This document shows positions 55,107 to 64,000 of a stretch of DNA of 64,000 nucleotides, piece after piece; position 1 is the first letter of the stretch; every line of letters starts with the position of its first letter. A model generated the notes under the pieces. It saw only the letters and a list, made by a program, of their open reading frames with translations, was not told where the DNA came from and did no database searches. Made by a program: the position numbers and the translations under genes. The stretch is from Proluteimonas flavola (lineage in GTDB: Bacteria > Pseudomonadota > Gammaproteobacteria > Xanthomonadales > Xanthomonadaceae): positions 1 through 64,000 of the forward strand of contig NZ_JAIWPU010000014.1 of assembly GCF_021191705.1 (NCBI RefSeq), in the 5' to 3' direction.

Positions 55107-55733
55107 ATGAGCGCCGTCGCCGCCATCGACAGCCTGCTGGCCGCGCGGACGCTGTGGCATGCCGGGCGCAGCGCGGCCAGCGCCGGCGAGGGCGAACCCA
55201 CCGGGCACGGCCCGCTCGACGCCCTGCTGCCGCAAGGCGGCTGGCCGCGCCGGTCGCTGGTCGAACTGCTGCTGCCGGCCGATGGCGTGGGCGAACTGGC
55301 GCTGCTGCTGCCGACGCTGGCGCGCCTGACCCGGACCGGCGGCACGGTCACACTGATCGCACCGCCGTACGTGCCCTATGCGCCGGCGTGGCAGGCGGCG
55401 GGCGTGGACCTGGCGCAGCTGGCAGTCATCGATGCCGCGCCGCGCGATGCCTTGTGGGCCTTCGAACAGTGCCTGCGCAGCGGCGCCTGCGCAGCGGTGG
55501 TCGGCTGGCCGGCGACCGCGGATGCGCCCGCGCTGCGCCGGCTGCAGGTCGCCGCCGACAGCGGCGAGTGCCTGGGCTTCGCCCTGCGCGATCGCAGGCA
55601 TGCGCGCAATCCCTCGCCTGCGCCCCTGCGGATCGAGTACGCGGACGCGACGGACCCGGTGCCGGGCTGGCACGTGCGCAAATGCCGCGGCGGCCATGCG
55701 CCGGCCCGGCCGTTCGCGCCGGGCGCGGGTTGA
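55107..55733 (+). CDS. imuA: Translesion-synthesis protein ImuA
   Basis: A 208-residue RecA-like protein of the SOS mutasome. The RecA-type core is recognisable (LDALLPQGGWPRRSLVELLLP), but the P-loop position reads LLPADGVGELAL without the GKT, so ATP binding of the usual kind is unlikely. It starts one base after the lexA stop. In Caulobacter and Pseudomonas, ImuA with ImuB recruits DnaE2 to damaged templates. Confidence 0.9.
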   Translation: MSAVAAIDSLLAARTLWHAGRSAASAGEGEPTGHGPLDALLPQGGWPRRSLVELLLPADGVGELALLLPTLARLTRTGGTVTLIAPPYVPYAPAWQAAGVDLAQLAVIDAAPRDALWAFEQCLRSGACAAVVGWPATADAPALRRLQVAADSGECLGFALRDRRHARNPSPAPLRIEYADATDPVPGWHVRKCRGGHAPARPFAPGAG

Positions 55734-55742
55734 GGCACGCGC

Positions 55743-57161
55743 ATGCTGTGGGCCTGTGTGCTGCTGCCGCAGCTGGCGCTCGATGCCGTCCTGCGGCGCC
55801 TGCCCGATCCCGGAGCGCCGCTGGCGCTGGTCGCCGGCCCGGCGCAGCTGCGCACGCTGCACGCGGTCAATGCCGGTGCCGCGCGCGCCGGCCTCGCGGC
55901 CGGCATGCGCCTGACCGCCGCACGCGCGCTGCTGCCGGAATTCGCGACGGTCGAACACGAACCGCAGGCCGAAGCCCGCTGCCACCGGTTCCTGGCGGCA
56001 TGGGCATATCGCCACAGCTCGCTGGTCAGTGCGCAGTGGCCCGGCTGCATCGTGCTGGAGGTGCGCGCCAGCTTCGGCCTGCTGGGCCCCTGGCCGCACC
56101 TCGAGGCGCGGCTGCGCAATGAGCTCACCGCCCTGGGGTTCGCGCATCGCATCGCGATGGCGCCCACGCCGCGCGCCGCGTGCGTGCTGGCCGGCCTGCG
56201 CGACGGCCTGGCGGTGTCGCATGCCGATGCGCTGCGGCCCCTGCTCGACCGGGTGCCGGTGCGCCGCGCGCTGCTGCCCGGCGACACCGGCGAGCGTCTG
56301 CACCGCATGGGCATCCGCGACCTGCGCAGCCTGCGGGCGCTGCCGCGCGACAGCGTGCGCAGGCGGTTCGGCGGCGACCCGCTGGCGCACCTGGACCGCC
56401 TCTACGGCACGGCCGACGATGCCCTGGCGTATTACACGCCACCGGATCATTTCGATGCCCGGGTGGAACTGGGCCATGAAGTGGAAAGCCACACCGCCCT
56501 GCTGTTCCCGCTGCGGCGGCTGATCGTCGACCTGTGCACCTACCTGTCGATCCGCGACGGCGGCGTGCAGCGCTTCGTGCTGCGGCTCGAACACGACGGT
56601 GCGCACACCGATGTCGAGGTCGGCCTGCTGGCCGCGGAACGCGCGCCGGCGATGCTGTTCGAACTCACCCGCAGCCGGCTGGAACGCGCGCAGATCCCCG
56701 GGCCGGTGGTGGCGCTGCGCCTGCTGGCGCGCGAGCTCCCGGCGTTCGTGCCCGCCACGCGCGACCTGTTCGACGTGCGCGCGCAGCAGGCTTTGCCGTG
56801 GCCGCAGCTGCGCGAGCGCCTGCGCGCGCGGCTCGGCGACGAGGCGGTGTACCGCGTCGCGCCGGCAGGCGATCCGCGTCCCGAGCGGGCCTGGCGGCGG
56901 GTGCCCGGCGATGGCGCAGGCATCGGGGCGGCGCCGGTGCGCCCGCCGCGGCCGCTGTGGCTGCTGCCGCAAGCGGTCCCGCTGCGCGATGCGCGGCTGC
57001 GCATCGTCTCGGGCCCCGAGCGGCTGGAGAGCGGCTGGTGGGACGGCGAGGACGCACGCCGCGACTACTACGTGCTGGAAACCTCGAGGGGACAGCGGGC
57101 CTGGGCATTCGCACGCCCCGGCGAACGCGACGGCTGGATGCTGCACGGCTGGTTCGCATGA
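55743..57161 (+). CDS. imuB: ImuB, inactive Y-family polymerase homologue
   Basis: A 472-residue Y-family-like protein that acts as a clamp-binding hub. The N-terminus [16 protein letters not shown] and the later [12 protein letters not shown] occupy the polymerase active-site motifs but lack the acidic metal ligands. The helix-hairpin-helix region ([18 protein letters not shown]) and little-finger-type domain follow. It begins nine bases after imuA and overlaps dnaE2 (ATGA). Confidence 0.92.
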   Translation: MLWACVLLPQLALDAVLRRLPDPGAPLALVAGPAQLRTLHAVNAGAARAGLAAGMRLTAARALLPEFATVEHEPQAEARCHRFLAAWAYRHSSLVSAQWPGCIVLEVRASFGLLGPWPHLEARLRNELTALGFAHRIAMAPTPRAACVLAGLRDGLAVSHADALRPLLDRVPVRRALLPGDTGERLHRMGIRDLRSLRALPRDSVRRRFGGDPLAHLDRLYGTADDALAYYTPPDHFDARVELGHEVESHTALLFPLRRLIVDLCTYLSIRDGGVQRFVLRLEHDGAHTDVEVGLLAAERAPAMLFELTRSRLERAQIPGPVVALRLLARELPAFVPATRDLFDVRAQQALPWPQLRERLRARLGDEAVYRVAPAGDPRPERAWRRVPGDGAGIGAAPVRPPRPLWLLPQAVPLRDARLRIVSGPERLESGWWDGEDARRDYYVLETSRGQRAWAFARPGERDGWMLHGWFA

Positions 57162-60100
57162 GCCGGGACGATGTGGTGCCCGGCGTGGACCGCGACACGC
57201 CCGGCGGGCGCCCGCCACGCGCATGGGAAGTCGCGCAGCGCATGGGGCGGCGCGCGGCCAACGACGATGCGCCCGTCGCCGACGCGCTGCCGCCCTATGC
57301 GGAACTGCACTGCCTGTCGGACTTCTCGTTCCTGCGCGGCGCGGCCAGCGCCGAGGACCTGTTCGCCCGCGCGCGCGATTGCGGCTACGAGGCGCTGGCG
57401 ATCACCGACGAATGCTCGCTGGCAGGCATCGTGCGCGCACTGGAAGCCTCGCGCGCGACCGGCGTGCGCCTGATCGTCGGCAGCGAATTCACGTTGACCT
57501 GCGGATTGAAGTGCGTGCTGCTGGTCGAGAACCAGGCCGGCTACACCCGGCTGTGCCGGCTGATCACCATCGCACGGCTGGCGGCGCACAAGGGCCGCTA
57601 CCGGCTGGAGCGGCACGACGTCGAGCAGGTGCTGGGCCAGACAGATCCGGGCGCGGCAGGTCCGGGCGTGTTCGCGCTGTGGCTGCCCGGATCCGCGCCC
57701 GATCCGCGCGAAGGACGCTGGCTGCGCGACCTGCTCGGCGCACGCGCCTACCTCGCGGTCGAGCTGCATCGCGAATGCGACGACGCGGCCCGCCTGCAGG
57801 CGCTGCGCGCCGTCGCCGACGACCTGGGCCTGGTGCCGCTGGCGACCGGCGACGTGCACATGGACGTGCGCCGCCGGCGGGTGCTGCAGGACACGATGAC
57901 CGCGATCCGCCACGGCCTGCCGCTGGCCGACTGCGGCGAGCACCTGTTCCGCAACGGCGAACGCCACCTGCGCACGCGGCGCGCACTGGGCAACATCCAT
58001 CCACCCGCGCTGCTCGAGGCCGCCGTGCGGCTGGCGCGCCGCTGCACCTTCCGCCTCGACGACGTGCGCTACGACTATCCCGCCGAACTCGTGCCGGCCG
58101 GCCACACGCCCGCCAGCTGGCTGCGCGCGCTGACCGAAACCGGCATGCGGCAACGCTGGCCGCAGGGCGCGCCGCAGGCGGTGGTCGCGCGGATCGACGA
58201 GGAACTGGCGCTGATCGCCGACCTCCGGTACGAGGCATTCTTCCTGACCGTCGAGGACATCGTCCGCTTCGCCAGGTCGCAGGGCATCCTGTGCCAGGGC
58301 CGCGGCTCGTCGGCCAATTCGGCGGTGTGCTTCGCGCTGGGCATCACCGTGGTCGATCCGGCCGAGAGCCGGCTGCTGATGGCGCGCTTCCTGTCGAAGG
58401 AACGCAACGAGCCGCCGGACATCGACGTCGACTTCGAGCACGCGCGGCGCGAGGAAGTGATGCAGTACGTGTACCGCAAGTACGGCCGCGAACGCGCGGC
58501 CCTGGCCGCCACCGTCATCCGCTATCGCGGCAAGAGCGCGGTGCGCGACGTGGCCCGGGCCTTCGGCCTGCCGGCCGACCAGGTGACGCTGCTGGCCGGG
58601 TGCTACGGCTGGGGCAATGGCGAGACGCCGATGGAACAGCGCCTGCGCGAGGCCGGCTTCGATCCGGACAATCCCCTGATCGCGCGCGTGCTGGCGGTGA
58701 CCGCGCAGCTGCGCGGGCACCCGCGGCACCTGTCGCAGCATGTCGGCGGTTTCGTCATCAGCGATGGGCCCTTGAGCACGGTGGTGCCGGTGGAGAACGC
58801 GGCGATGGCCGATCGCACCATCATCCAGTGGGACAAGGACGACCTGGAGACGATGAAGCTGCTGAAGGTCGACTGCCTGGCGCTGGGCATGCTGACCTGC
58901 ATCCGCAAGGCCATCGACCTGATCGAACGCCACCGGGGCTACCGGTTCGACATGGCCACCGTGCCCCCGGACGACGAGCCGACCTACGCGATGATCCAGG
59001 CCGCCGACACGGTGGGCGTGTTCCAGATCGAATCGCGTGCGCAGATGAGCATGCTGCCGCGGCTCAAGCCCAGGAACTTCTACGATCTCGTGATCGAGGT
59101 GGCGATCGTCCGGCCCGGCCCGATCCAGGGCGACATGGTGCATCCCTACCTGCGCCGCAGGCAGGGCCAGGAACCGGTGACCTATCCCTCGGCCGGCATC
59201 GAGGCGATCCTCGGCCCGACGCTGGGCATCCCCCTGTTCCAGGAGCAGGTCATGGAACTGGTGATCCACGCCGGCTACCAGCCGCACGAGGCCGACAACC
59301 TGCGCCGCTCGATGGCGGCCTGGCGGCAGGGCGGCGACATGGCGCCGCATCGCGCGCGCATCCGCGAACTGATGCAGGACAAGGGCTATGCCGCCGGGTT
59401 CATCGACCAGATCTTCGAGCAGATCAAGGGCTTCGGTTCCTACGGGTTTCCGCAGAGCCACGCCGCGTCGTTCGCCAAGCTGGTCTACGTCAGCTGCTGG
59501 CTGAAGCGGCACGAGCCAGCGGCGTTCGCGTGCGCGCTGCTCAACGCGCAGCCGATGGGGTTCTATTCGCCGAGCCAGATCGTGCAGGACGCGCGCCGCG
59601 GCAGCGACGCGCGCGCGGGCGTCGAGGTCCGGCCGGTGGACGTGACCTGCAGCGACTGGGACTGCACGCTCGAAGGCGGCCATGCCCGGCGCGGCGTGGA
59701 CGATGGCGGGCAGGCCGCGATCCGGCTGGGCCTGCGCCAGGTGGCCGGCCTGTCCGAGGTAATGGCGCAGGCCATCGTCGCCGCGCGCGCGCAGCGGCCC
59801 TTCGCCGATGTGCGCGACCTGTCGCTGCGCGCCGGGCTGGACGACAGGGCCCGCCGCGCGCTGGCCGAAGCCGGCGCGCTGCAGGCCCTGGCCGGCCATC
59901 GCCATGCGGCGCGCTGGGCGGTGGCCGGCATCGAGCGCCAGCGCCCGCTGCTGCCCGCCAGCCCGGACGAGGACGCCATCGCGCTGCCGCCGCCGACCAC
60001 CGGCGAGGACGTGCTGTCGGACTACCGCAGCGTCGGGCTGACGCTGCAGGCGCATCCTCTGTCGCTGCTGCGGGCCGCGCTGCGGCGGCAGCGGGTCCTG

Positions 60101-60415
60101 CACTCGCGCCAGCTGCGCGCCGTGCCGCATGGACGCGGCGTGCATGCGGCGGGCATCGTCACCCAGCGCCAGCGGCCAGCCACCGCCAGCGGCACCATCT
60201 TCGTCACGCTGGAGGACGAGCACGGCATGGTCAACGTGGTGGTGTGGCCGCACGTCGCGCTGCGGCGGCGCAAGGCCCTGCTGGGCGCGCGCCTGCTGGC
60301 CGTGCGCGGCCGCTGGGAACACGTGGATGGCGTGCAGCACCTGATCGCCCGCGACCTGCAGGACATGAGCCACCTGCTCGGCGCGCTGCAGACCAGCTCG
60401 CGCGATTTCCATTGA
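57158..60415 (+). CDS. dnaE2: Error-prone DNA polymerase III alpha DnaE2/ImuC
   Basis: A 1,085-residue C-family polymerase for damage-induced mutagenesis. The N-terminal PHP domain begins at about residue 47 ([16 protein letters not shown]). The catalytic acid motif PDIDVDFE is intact, and [19 protein letters not shown] and [14 protein letters not shown] are conserved. An OB domain (about 975-1060) ends the protein. As in other DnaE2 proteins, the C-terminal tau- and clamp-binding tail of DnaE1 is absent. It is the last gene of the SOS cassette. Confidence 0.96.
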   Translation: MSRDDVVPGVDRDTPGGRPPRAWEVAQRMGRRAANDDAPVADALPPYAELHCLSDFSFLRGAASAEDLFARARDCGYEALAITDECSLAGIVRALEASRATGVRLIVGSEFTLTCGLKCVLLVENQAGYTRLCRLITIARLAAHKGRYRLERHDVEQVLGQTDPGAAGPGVFALWLPGSAPDPREGRWLRDLLGARAYLAVELHRECDDAARLQALRAVADDLGLVPLATGDVHMDVRRRRVLQDTMTAIRHGLPLADCGEHLFRNGERHLRTRRALGNIHPPALLEAAVRLARRCTFRLDDVRYDYPAELVPAGHTPASWLRALTETGMRQRWPQGAPQAVVARIDEELALIADLRYEAFFLTVEDIVRFARSQGILCQGRGSSANSAVCFALGITVVDPAESRLLMARFLSKERNEPPDIDVDFEHARREEVMQYVYRKYGRERAALAATVIRYRGKSAVRDVARAFGLPADQVTLLAGCYGWGNGETPMEQRLREAGFDPDNPLIARVLAVTAQLRGHPRHLSQHVGGFVISDGPLSTVVPVENAAMADRTIIQWDKDDLETMKLLKVDCLALGMLTCIRKAIDLIERHRGYRFDMATVPPDDEPTYAMIQAADTVGVFQIESRAQMSMLPRLKPRNFYDLVIEVAIVRPGPIQGDMVHPYLRRRQGQEPVTYPSAGIEAILGPTLGIPLFQEQVMELVIHAGYQPHEADNLRRSMAAWRQGGDMAPHRARIRELMQDKGYAAGFIDQIFEQIKGFGSYGFPQSHAASFAKLVYVSCWLKRHEPAAFACALLNAQPMGFYSPSQIVQDARRGSDARAGVEVRPVDVTCSDWDCTLEGGHARRGVDDGGQAAIRLGLRQVAGLSEVMAQAIVAARAQRPFADVRDLSLRAGLDDRARRALAEAGALQALAGHRHAARWAVAGIERQRPLLPASPDEDAIALPPPTTGEDVLSDYRSVGLTLQAHPLSLLRAALRRQRVLHSRQLRAVPHGRGVHAAGIVTQRQRPATASGTIFVTLEDEHGMVNVVVWPHVALRRRKALLGARLLAVRGRWEHVDGVQHLIARDLQDMSHLLGALQTSSRDFH

Positions 60416-60629
60416 CGCCGCGCCGCGCCTCGAAGCTCGTCCTTGATCCCGCAGGTCGGTCCCACGCGGCCGACGTGCGCGATGCCGGGGTTCACGCGAT
60501 GTCGGAAGCGTGGCCGCGGCCTGCGGCGCTGACGCCGGGCCCCTCGGCGCGATGGCGGGTCGAGACCCGCGCTGCCCGGCATGACCGGAAGGGAACTTCA
60601 ATCGACGCCGTGCCCAGCCCCTCGAACGC
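60416..60629. other. Intergenic region behind dnaE2
   Basis: A 214-bp gap between convergent dnaE2 and the ankyrin gene. It contains the interspersed repeat GGTCGGTCCCACGCGGCCGACGTG at about 60454-60477, shared with 52551-52582. I see no clear terminator and no gene. Confidence 0.5.
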
Positions 60630-63600
60630 TCAGCGTTCCCGGAGGAACCTGGCCATCGACACGCCGTCGCCGCTCTGGGCGGGGGCGAATTCGGCGGCGA
60701 CGTCGATGAAGCCGCGCATCACCGCGATCTCGCGCGGGGTGCGGTTGAGGGTGTCGCGCAGGTCGGGGTCGGCGCCGGCACGCAGCAGGCGGCGGGCCAG
60801 GCGCAGTTGTCCGTGCAGGCCGGACAGGTGCAACGGGCCGAAGCCGCGCGGATCCTGCGAATCGAGCGAGACGCCCTCGTCGAGCAGGTGTTCCATCGCC
60901 GCCAGCACCACATCCTCGTCGCAGGCCGTGCCCGGCTCGGCGCGGGCGCCGAGCAGCAACAACAACGGGGTGACGCCGCCAGCTGCAGGCGCGTCGACCT
61001 CGGCGCCGGCCAGCAGCAGGGTGTCGAACAGCGCGAGCAGGCGCGGCCGGTCGCGCGAGGTGAAGCCGTAGAGCGCCGCGCAGTGCAGCGGGGTCAGGCC
61101 CTGCGCATCGGTCGCGTGGATGTCGGCGCCGGCGGTCAGCAGGCGCGCGGCGAGATCGGGCAGGCCCAGAGCCGCGGCGAGCATCAGCACGCTGACTTCG
61201 CCCGGCAGACGCTGGTCGAGCGAGACGCCCGCCGCGAGCAGGCGGTCGACGACCTCGGCGTGCCGCATGCTGACCGCCGCCGACAGCGGCGTCGCGCCGG
61301 ACTGCGCGGCGCGCGCGGCATCGGCGTCGCGCGACAGCAGCAGATCGACGACGTCGCGGTGGCCGCCACCGGCGGCGCGCAACAGCGCGGTGCAGCCCTG
61401 CGCGTCCACGGTGTCGACCGGGAAACCGAGATCCAGCAGGCGACGCACCGCTTCGGCATCGCCGGCATTCGCGGCGGCCGGCAGGTCGGTCGGTTCCAGC
61501 GCGCGTCGCGGAAGTTTCCAGCCGCGCCAGTCGAGCCAGTCGGCGAGATCGCGGCGACCGGCGGACAGGGCGACGCCCAGCGGGGTCTGGCCGTCGGCGG
61601 CGCAGGCGGCCGGCGAAGCGCCGTGACGCACGAGCACCTTCAACGCACCTTCGCGACCGAGCGCAGCGGCGAGATGCAGCGCGGTCATGCCGCGGGCATC
61701 GCGGGCGTCCGGATCGACGCCGTGACCGACCAGGCGCTCGATCAGCCGCAGCCAGCCCAGCCGCACGGCCAGCGACAGCGGCGGATCGCCCGCGGGCGAC
61801 GGCGCGAACGGATCGGCACCGCGCGCCAGCAGGTCGAGCGCGAAGGTCTCGTACGCGCGCGCGGCCTGGTCGTCGTCGCTGCAGGCGGCGAGATAGCGCG
61901 CGAGCGTGCCGGCGCCGCCGGGCGAGGCGCCGTGGCGCAGCAGCGCCTGCAGGATCGGCAACTGCTGCGGCGCCGACGACAGCAACGCGCACAGCGGCGG
62001 CGCGCCGGCCGCGTCGGCCACTTCGACATCGGCGCCCTGCGCGAGCAACCATTCGATGCGGTCCAGCGACGGCGGCATTTCGGGATCGAGCAGCAGACCG
62101 CCGAGATCGCGCGCGCCGAGCAGGCGCAGCAGCGGGCCCTGGTCGTCGAAACGCCCTTCGCGCAGGCTCGCGCGCAACAGCAAGACCGGCGTGCGGTCGC
62201 TGGCGACGGCGCCGTCTTCGTCGTCGCCGATGCCGAGGTTGACCGGCAGCGGGTAGTCGGGATCGAGCAGTCGCACCAGCGTCCAGCGGCCGGTCTCGGC
62301 AGCGCGGTCGACCGGTTTGCGGCCGTCGGCGTCAGCGATGTCGACCGGCACGCCGAGTTCGAGCAGACGCTGCAGCAGTGCGGCCGACGGCAGTTCGGCG
62401 GTGCAGGCCAGCATCACCGCGTTGCGGCCGGCGACATCGACCGCGGCGACATCGGCGTTCGCGGCCAGCAGCGCTTCGAGCGCGGACAGGCGACCGCCGC
62501 GCGCGGCGTCGAGCAGGGGCGTGCGACCATCGTTGTCGCGGCCGCGCACATCGGCGCCAGCGCCGAGCAGCGCGGCGAGGATGTCGTCGTGACCCTGGAA
62601 CGCCGCGACATGCAGCGCGCTGCGGCGCAGCGCATCGCGCGCATCCACCCGTGCCTTGTGCTTGAGCAGCAACTGCACGCCGGCCGCATCGTCCTCGTCG
62701 CCGCCGGCCGCGGCCAGCAGCGCGGGCGTGCCGCCGTCGACCTCGGCGCGCGCGCCGCGTTCGAGCAGGAACTTCGCCAGCCGCCAGTTGCCGACCGCGC
62801 AAGCCATGCCGAGCGGGGTCAGGCCGTCGTGGTTGCGCGCTTCGAGGTCGGCGGCGGCATCGCGCAGCAGCGCGGCGACGCCCGGATCGGAACTGCGCGC
62901 GGCGAGGTGCAGCGGCGTGTTGCCCTCGTGGTCGGTGATCCGCGGATCGGCGCCGTTGGCCAGCAGGGTCATCACCGCATCGGGGCGGCCGTGCCAGCTG
63001 TCGCGGGTCGCGGCCAGCAGCGGGGTCATGCCTGCATGCACGGCATTGACGTCGACGCCGCGCGCGATCAGTTCGCGCAGCAGCCGCAGATCCGGCAGCA
63101 CCGCGGCCAGCACCGGCAGGCTGCGCTGGTCGCGATCGTCGCTCGCGGGCAGCACGCGCACGTCGGCACCGGTTTCGATCAGGGCCAGCGCGCGATCGAC
63201 GCGGCCGGCGCGCGCGGCGGCATACAGCGCGACATCGGGCGCCGCGTCGAGCGGCTCTTCCGACAACGCGACTGCAGGATCGCCCTGCATCTCGACGATC
63301 TGGATCGGCAACGCCGCCGGCGGCGCGAGGCGTTGCAGCACGGCATGCAGGCCCAGCGAAGCGAGCACGGCGAGGATCGCCAGCCCCGCGCGCGGGCCGA
63401 TACCGCCGGCCGGCAGCCAGGCCGGCACCAGCACGAGGGCGACGATCGCCGCCACACACAATGCCGCGCCGACACCGCGCCAGTGGCCGGTCTCCCGCTC
63501 CGACAGCGCGCGCCAGTGCGTGCGCAGATCGCCGCCGTCGCGCTCGATCGCGTGCCATAGCGGCCAGGTGCGCCAGAAGCCGATGACCGCGAGGCCGACC

Positions 63601-63929
63601 GCGACGCTCAGCGCGAGCGCCGCGCCGAGTTCGCCGCCCTGCCGCAGCGCCGACAGTGGCCAGGCGACCAGCGCCGCCGTCGCGACGGTAGCAGCGCCCC
63701 ATGCGCCGGCCAGCGACAGCAGATCGGTCCGCAGCGTGGCGCCCGCGGGCACGGCGCGCGTGCGCCAGCCGCGGATGACCAGCGCGAACGCGGGCTGCGC
63801 GAGCGCACCGGCGACCGCGGCGGGCGGGCCACCGACGAGCGTCACCGCAGCCAGCGCGATGCCGGCCAGGAGTACGAGGATCAGGGAACGGGCGAACGCG
63901 GACGACGGCCGCTGCGCGGACTCAGGCAT
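60630..63929 (-). CDS. Large membrane-anchored ankyrin-repeat protein
   Basis: A 1,099-residue protein. The first ~210 residues hold about five hydrophobic segments (LILVLLAGIALAAVTLV, FALVIRG, LALSVAVGLAVIGFW, LCVAAIVALVLVPAWL and LAILAVLASLGLHAVLQ). From about 228 to 1080 there are roughly two dozen ankyrin repeats (G-x-TPLxxAA...LL..GAD); many match consensus closely, for example NHDGLTPLGMACAVGNWRLAKFLLERGA. One stretch around 540-620 is degenerate. The ankyrin array probably faces the cytosol and binds proteins. Its ATG overlaps the end of an upstream gene. Confidence 0.85.
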   Translation of the reverse strand: MPESAQRPSSAFARSLILVLLAGIALAAVTLVGGPPAAVAGALAQPAFALVIRGWRTRAVPAGATLRTDLLSLAGAWGAATVATAALVAWPLSALRQGGELGAALALSVAVGLAVIGFWRTWPLWHAIERDGGDLRTHWRALSERETGHWRGVGAALCVAAIVALVLVPAWLPAGGIGPRAGLAILAVLASLGLHAVLQRLAPPAALPIQIVEMQGDPAVALSEEPLDAAPDVALYAAARAGRVDRALALIETGADVRVLPASDDRDQRSLPVLAAVLPDLRLLRELIARGVDVNAVHAGMTPLLAATRDSWHGRPDAVMTLLANGADPRITDHEGNTPLHLAARSSDPGVAALLRDAAADLEARNHDGLTPLGMACAVGNWRLAKFLLERGARAEVDGGTPALLAAAGGDEDDAAGVQLLLKHKARVDARDALRRSALHVAAFQGHDDILAALLGAGADVRGRDNDGRTPLLDAARGGRLSALEALLAANADVAAVDVAGRNAVMLACTAELPSAALLQRLLELGVPVDIADADGRKPVDRAAETGRWTLVRLLDPDYPLPVNLGIGDDEDGAVASDRTPVLLLRASLREGRFDDQGPLLRLLGARDLGGLLLDPEMPPSLDRIEWLLAQGADVEVADAAGAPPLCALLSSAPQQLPILQALLRHGASPGGAGTLARYLAACSDDDQAARAYETFALDLLARGADPFAPSPAGDPPLSLAVRLGWLRLIERLVGHGVDPDARDARGMTALHLAAALGREGALKVLVRHGASPAACAADGQTPLGVALSAGRRDLADWLDWRGWKLPRRALEPTDLPAAANAGDAEAVRRLLDLGFPVDTVDAQGCTALLRAAGGGHRDVVDLLLSRDADAARAAQSGATPLSAAVSMRHAEVVDRLLAAGVSLDQRLPGEVSVLMLAAALGLPDLAARLLTAGADIHATDAQGLTPLHCAALYGFTSRDRPRLLALFDTLLLAGAEVDAPAAGGVTPLLLLLGARAEPGTACDEDVVLAAMEHLLDEGVSLDSQDPRGFGPLHLSGLHGQLRLARRLLRAGADPDLRDTLNRTPREIAVMRGFIDVAAEFAPAQSGDGVSMARFLRER

Positions 63930-64000
63930 CGGTGCCCCAGTCCTCCGTCAGTGGATCGTGGACCAGACGCGGCGGCATCTGCAGATGGAACTTCTGCGTG
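63922..64000 (-). CDS. C-terminal end of an unidentified protein (partial)
   Basis: Twenty-five codons and a stop are visible (...KFHLQMPPRLVHDPLTEDWGTDA). The stop overlaps the ankyrin start by eight bases, so both belong to one operon. The rest lies beyond the window and I cannot assign a family. Confidence 0.55.
   Translation of the reverse strand, partial: TQKFHLQMPPRLVHDPLTEDWGTDA

Noticed and set aside
57068..60601. An open frame of 1,177 codons on the minus strand opposite dnaE2.
   Set aside because: It is a GC-rich shadow: Arg/His/Gln/Ala-rich with no recognisable domain, whereas the plus strand encodes an intact DnaE2.
60807..63560. A 917-codon plus-strand frame opposite the ankyrin gene.
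   Set aside because: It is an antisense shadow of the repeats with no start context or domain.

Overview
The window is very GC-rich, gene-dense bacterial chromosome. Gene content and order (mreBCD-mrdA-rodA-mltB-rlpA-dac-ybeD-lipB-lipA; lptM-dapF-DUF484-xerC-hslVU; ftsE-ftsX; rhlB/trxA/rho; a lexA-imuA-imuB-dnaE2 mutagenesis cassette) fit a gammaproteobacterium of the Lysobacterales (Xanthomonadaceae), most like Lysobacter or Luteimonas. The genus is my inference; no rRNA or other taxonomic marker is present. I saw no tRNA, rRNA, CRISPR array, replication origin or intact prophage.

Layout. 0.2-5.4 kb: a nucleotidyltransferase, two coupled EamA transporters (rarD, yedA) and the periplasmic protease prc. 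5.8-18.4 kb, all minus strand: the cell-shape and wall-growth cluster from mreB down to dacC, then ybeD, a BLUF blue-light receptor, lipB and lipA. 18.6-24.7 kb: a PfkB kinase, an IS4-type transposase remnant, a 157-bp duplication of the 3' end of a four-domain peptidoglycan hydrolase, that hydrolase, a MATE pump and small envelope proteins. 25.2-31.4 kb: a lipoprotein, a hydrolase pseudogene, an M1 peptidase, ubiE, a TerC/CBS protein and a fungal-type cytosine deaminase. 31.7-34.5 kb: a Phd-type antitoxin with a zeta-like kinase, then envelope proteins. 34.5-39.8 kb: hslU, hslV, xerC, DUF484, dapF, lptM. 40.0-41.5 kb: a secreted-nuclease-type toxin with a probable immunity gene. 41.6-45.2 kb: ybaN-like gene, lipocalin pseudogene, queD, phasin, DUF3037, HipA-like kinase and ung. 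45.3-50.4 kb: a G/C homopolymer hairpin, a dual receiver protein, ftsX, ftsE, rhlB and trxA. 50.6-60.4 kb: rho with a long disordered N-terminus, a frameshifted RES toxin, a TonB-like protein, and the lexA-imuA-imuB-dnaE2 cassette. 60.6 kb to the end: a 1,099-residue membrane-anchored ankyrin protein and the end of one more gene.

Most of the window is conserved housekeeping. Wall synthesis (PBP2, RodA, MreBCD), wall trimming (MltB, RlpA, DacC, Prc) and FtsEX form a coherent envelope theme. The accessory content lies between the conserved blocks: toxin-like pairs (zeta/Phd, nuclease/immunity, HipA-like/DUF3037, RES), a photoreceptor inside the lipoate operon, decayed genes with internal deletions, and several families of short palindromic intergenic repeats. 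The best candidates for something not yet described are the nuclease/immunity pair at 39962-41509, the Phd-zeta pair at 31677-32683, the BLUF gene at 7530-7997, and the tandem-receiver gene directly behind ftsX.
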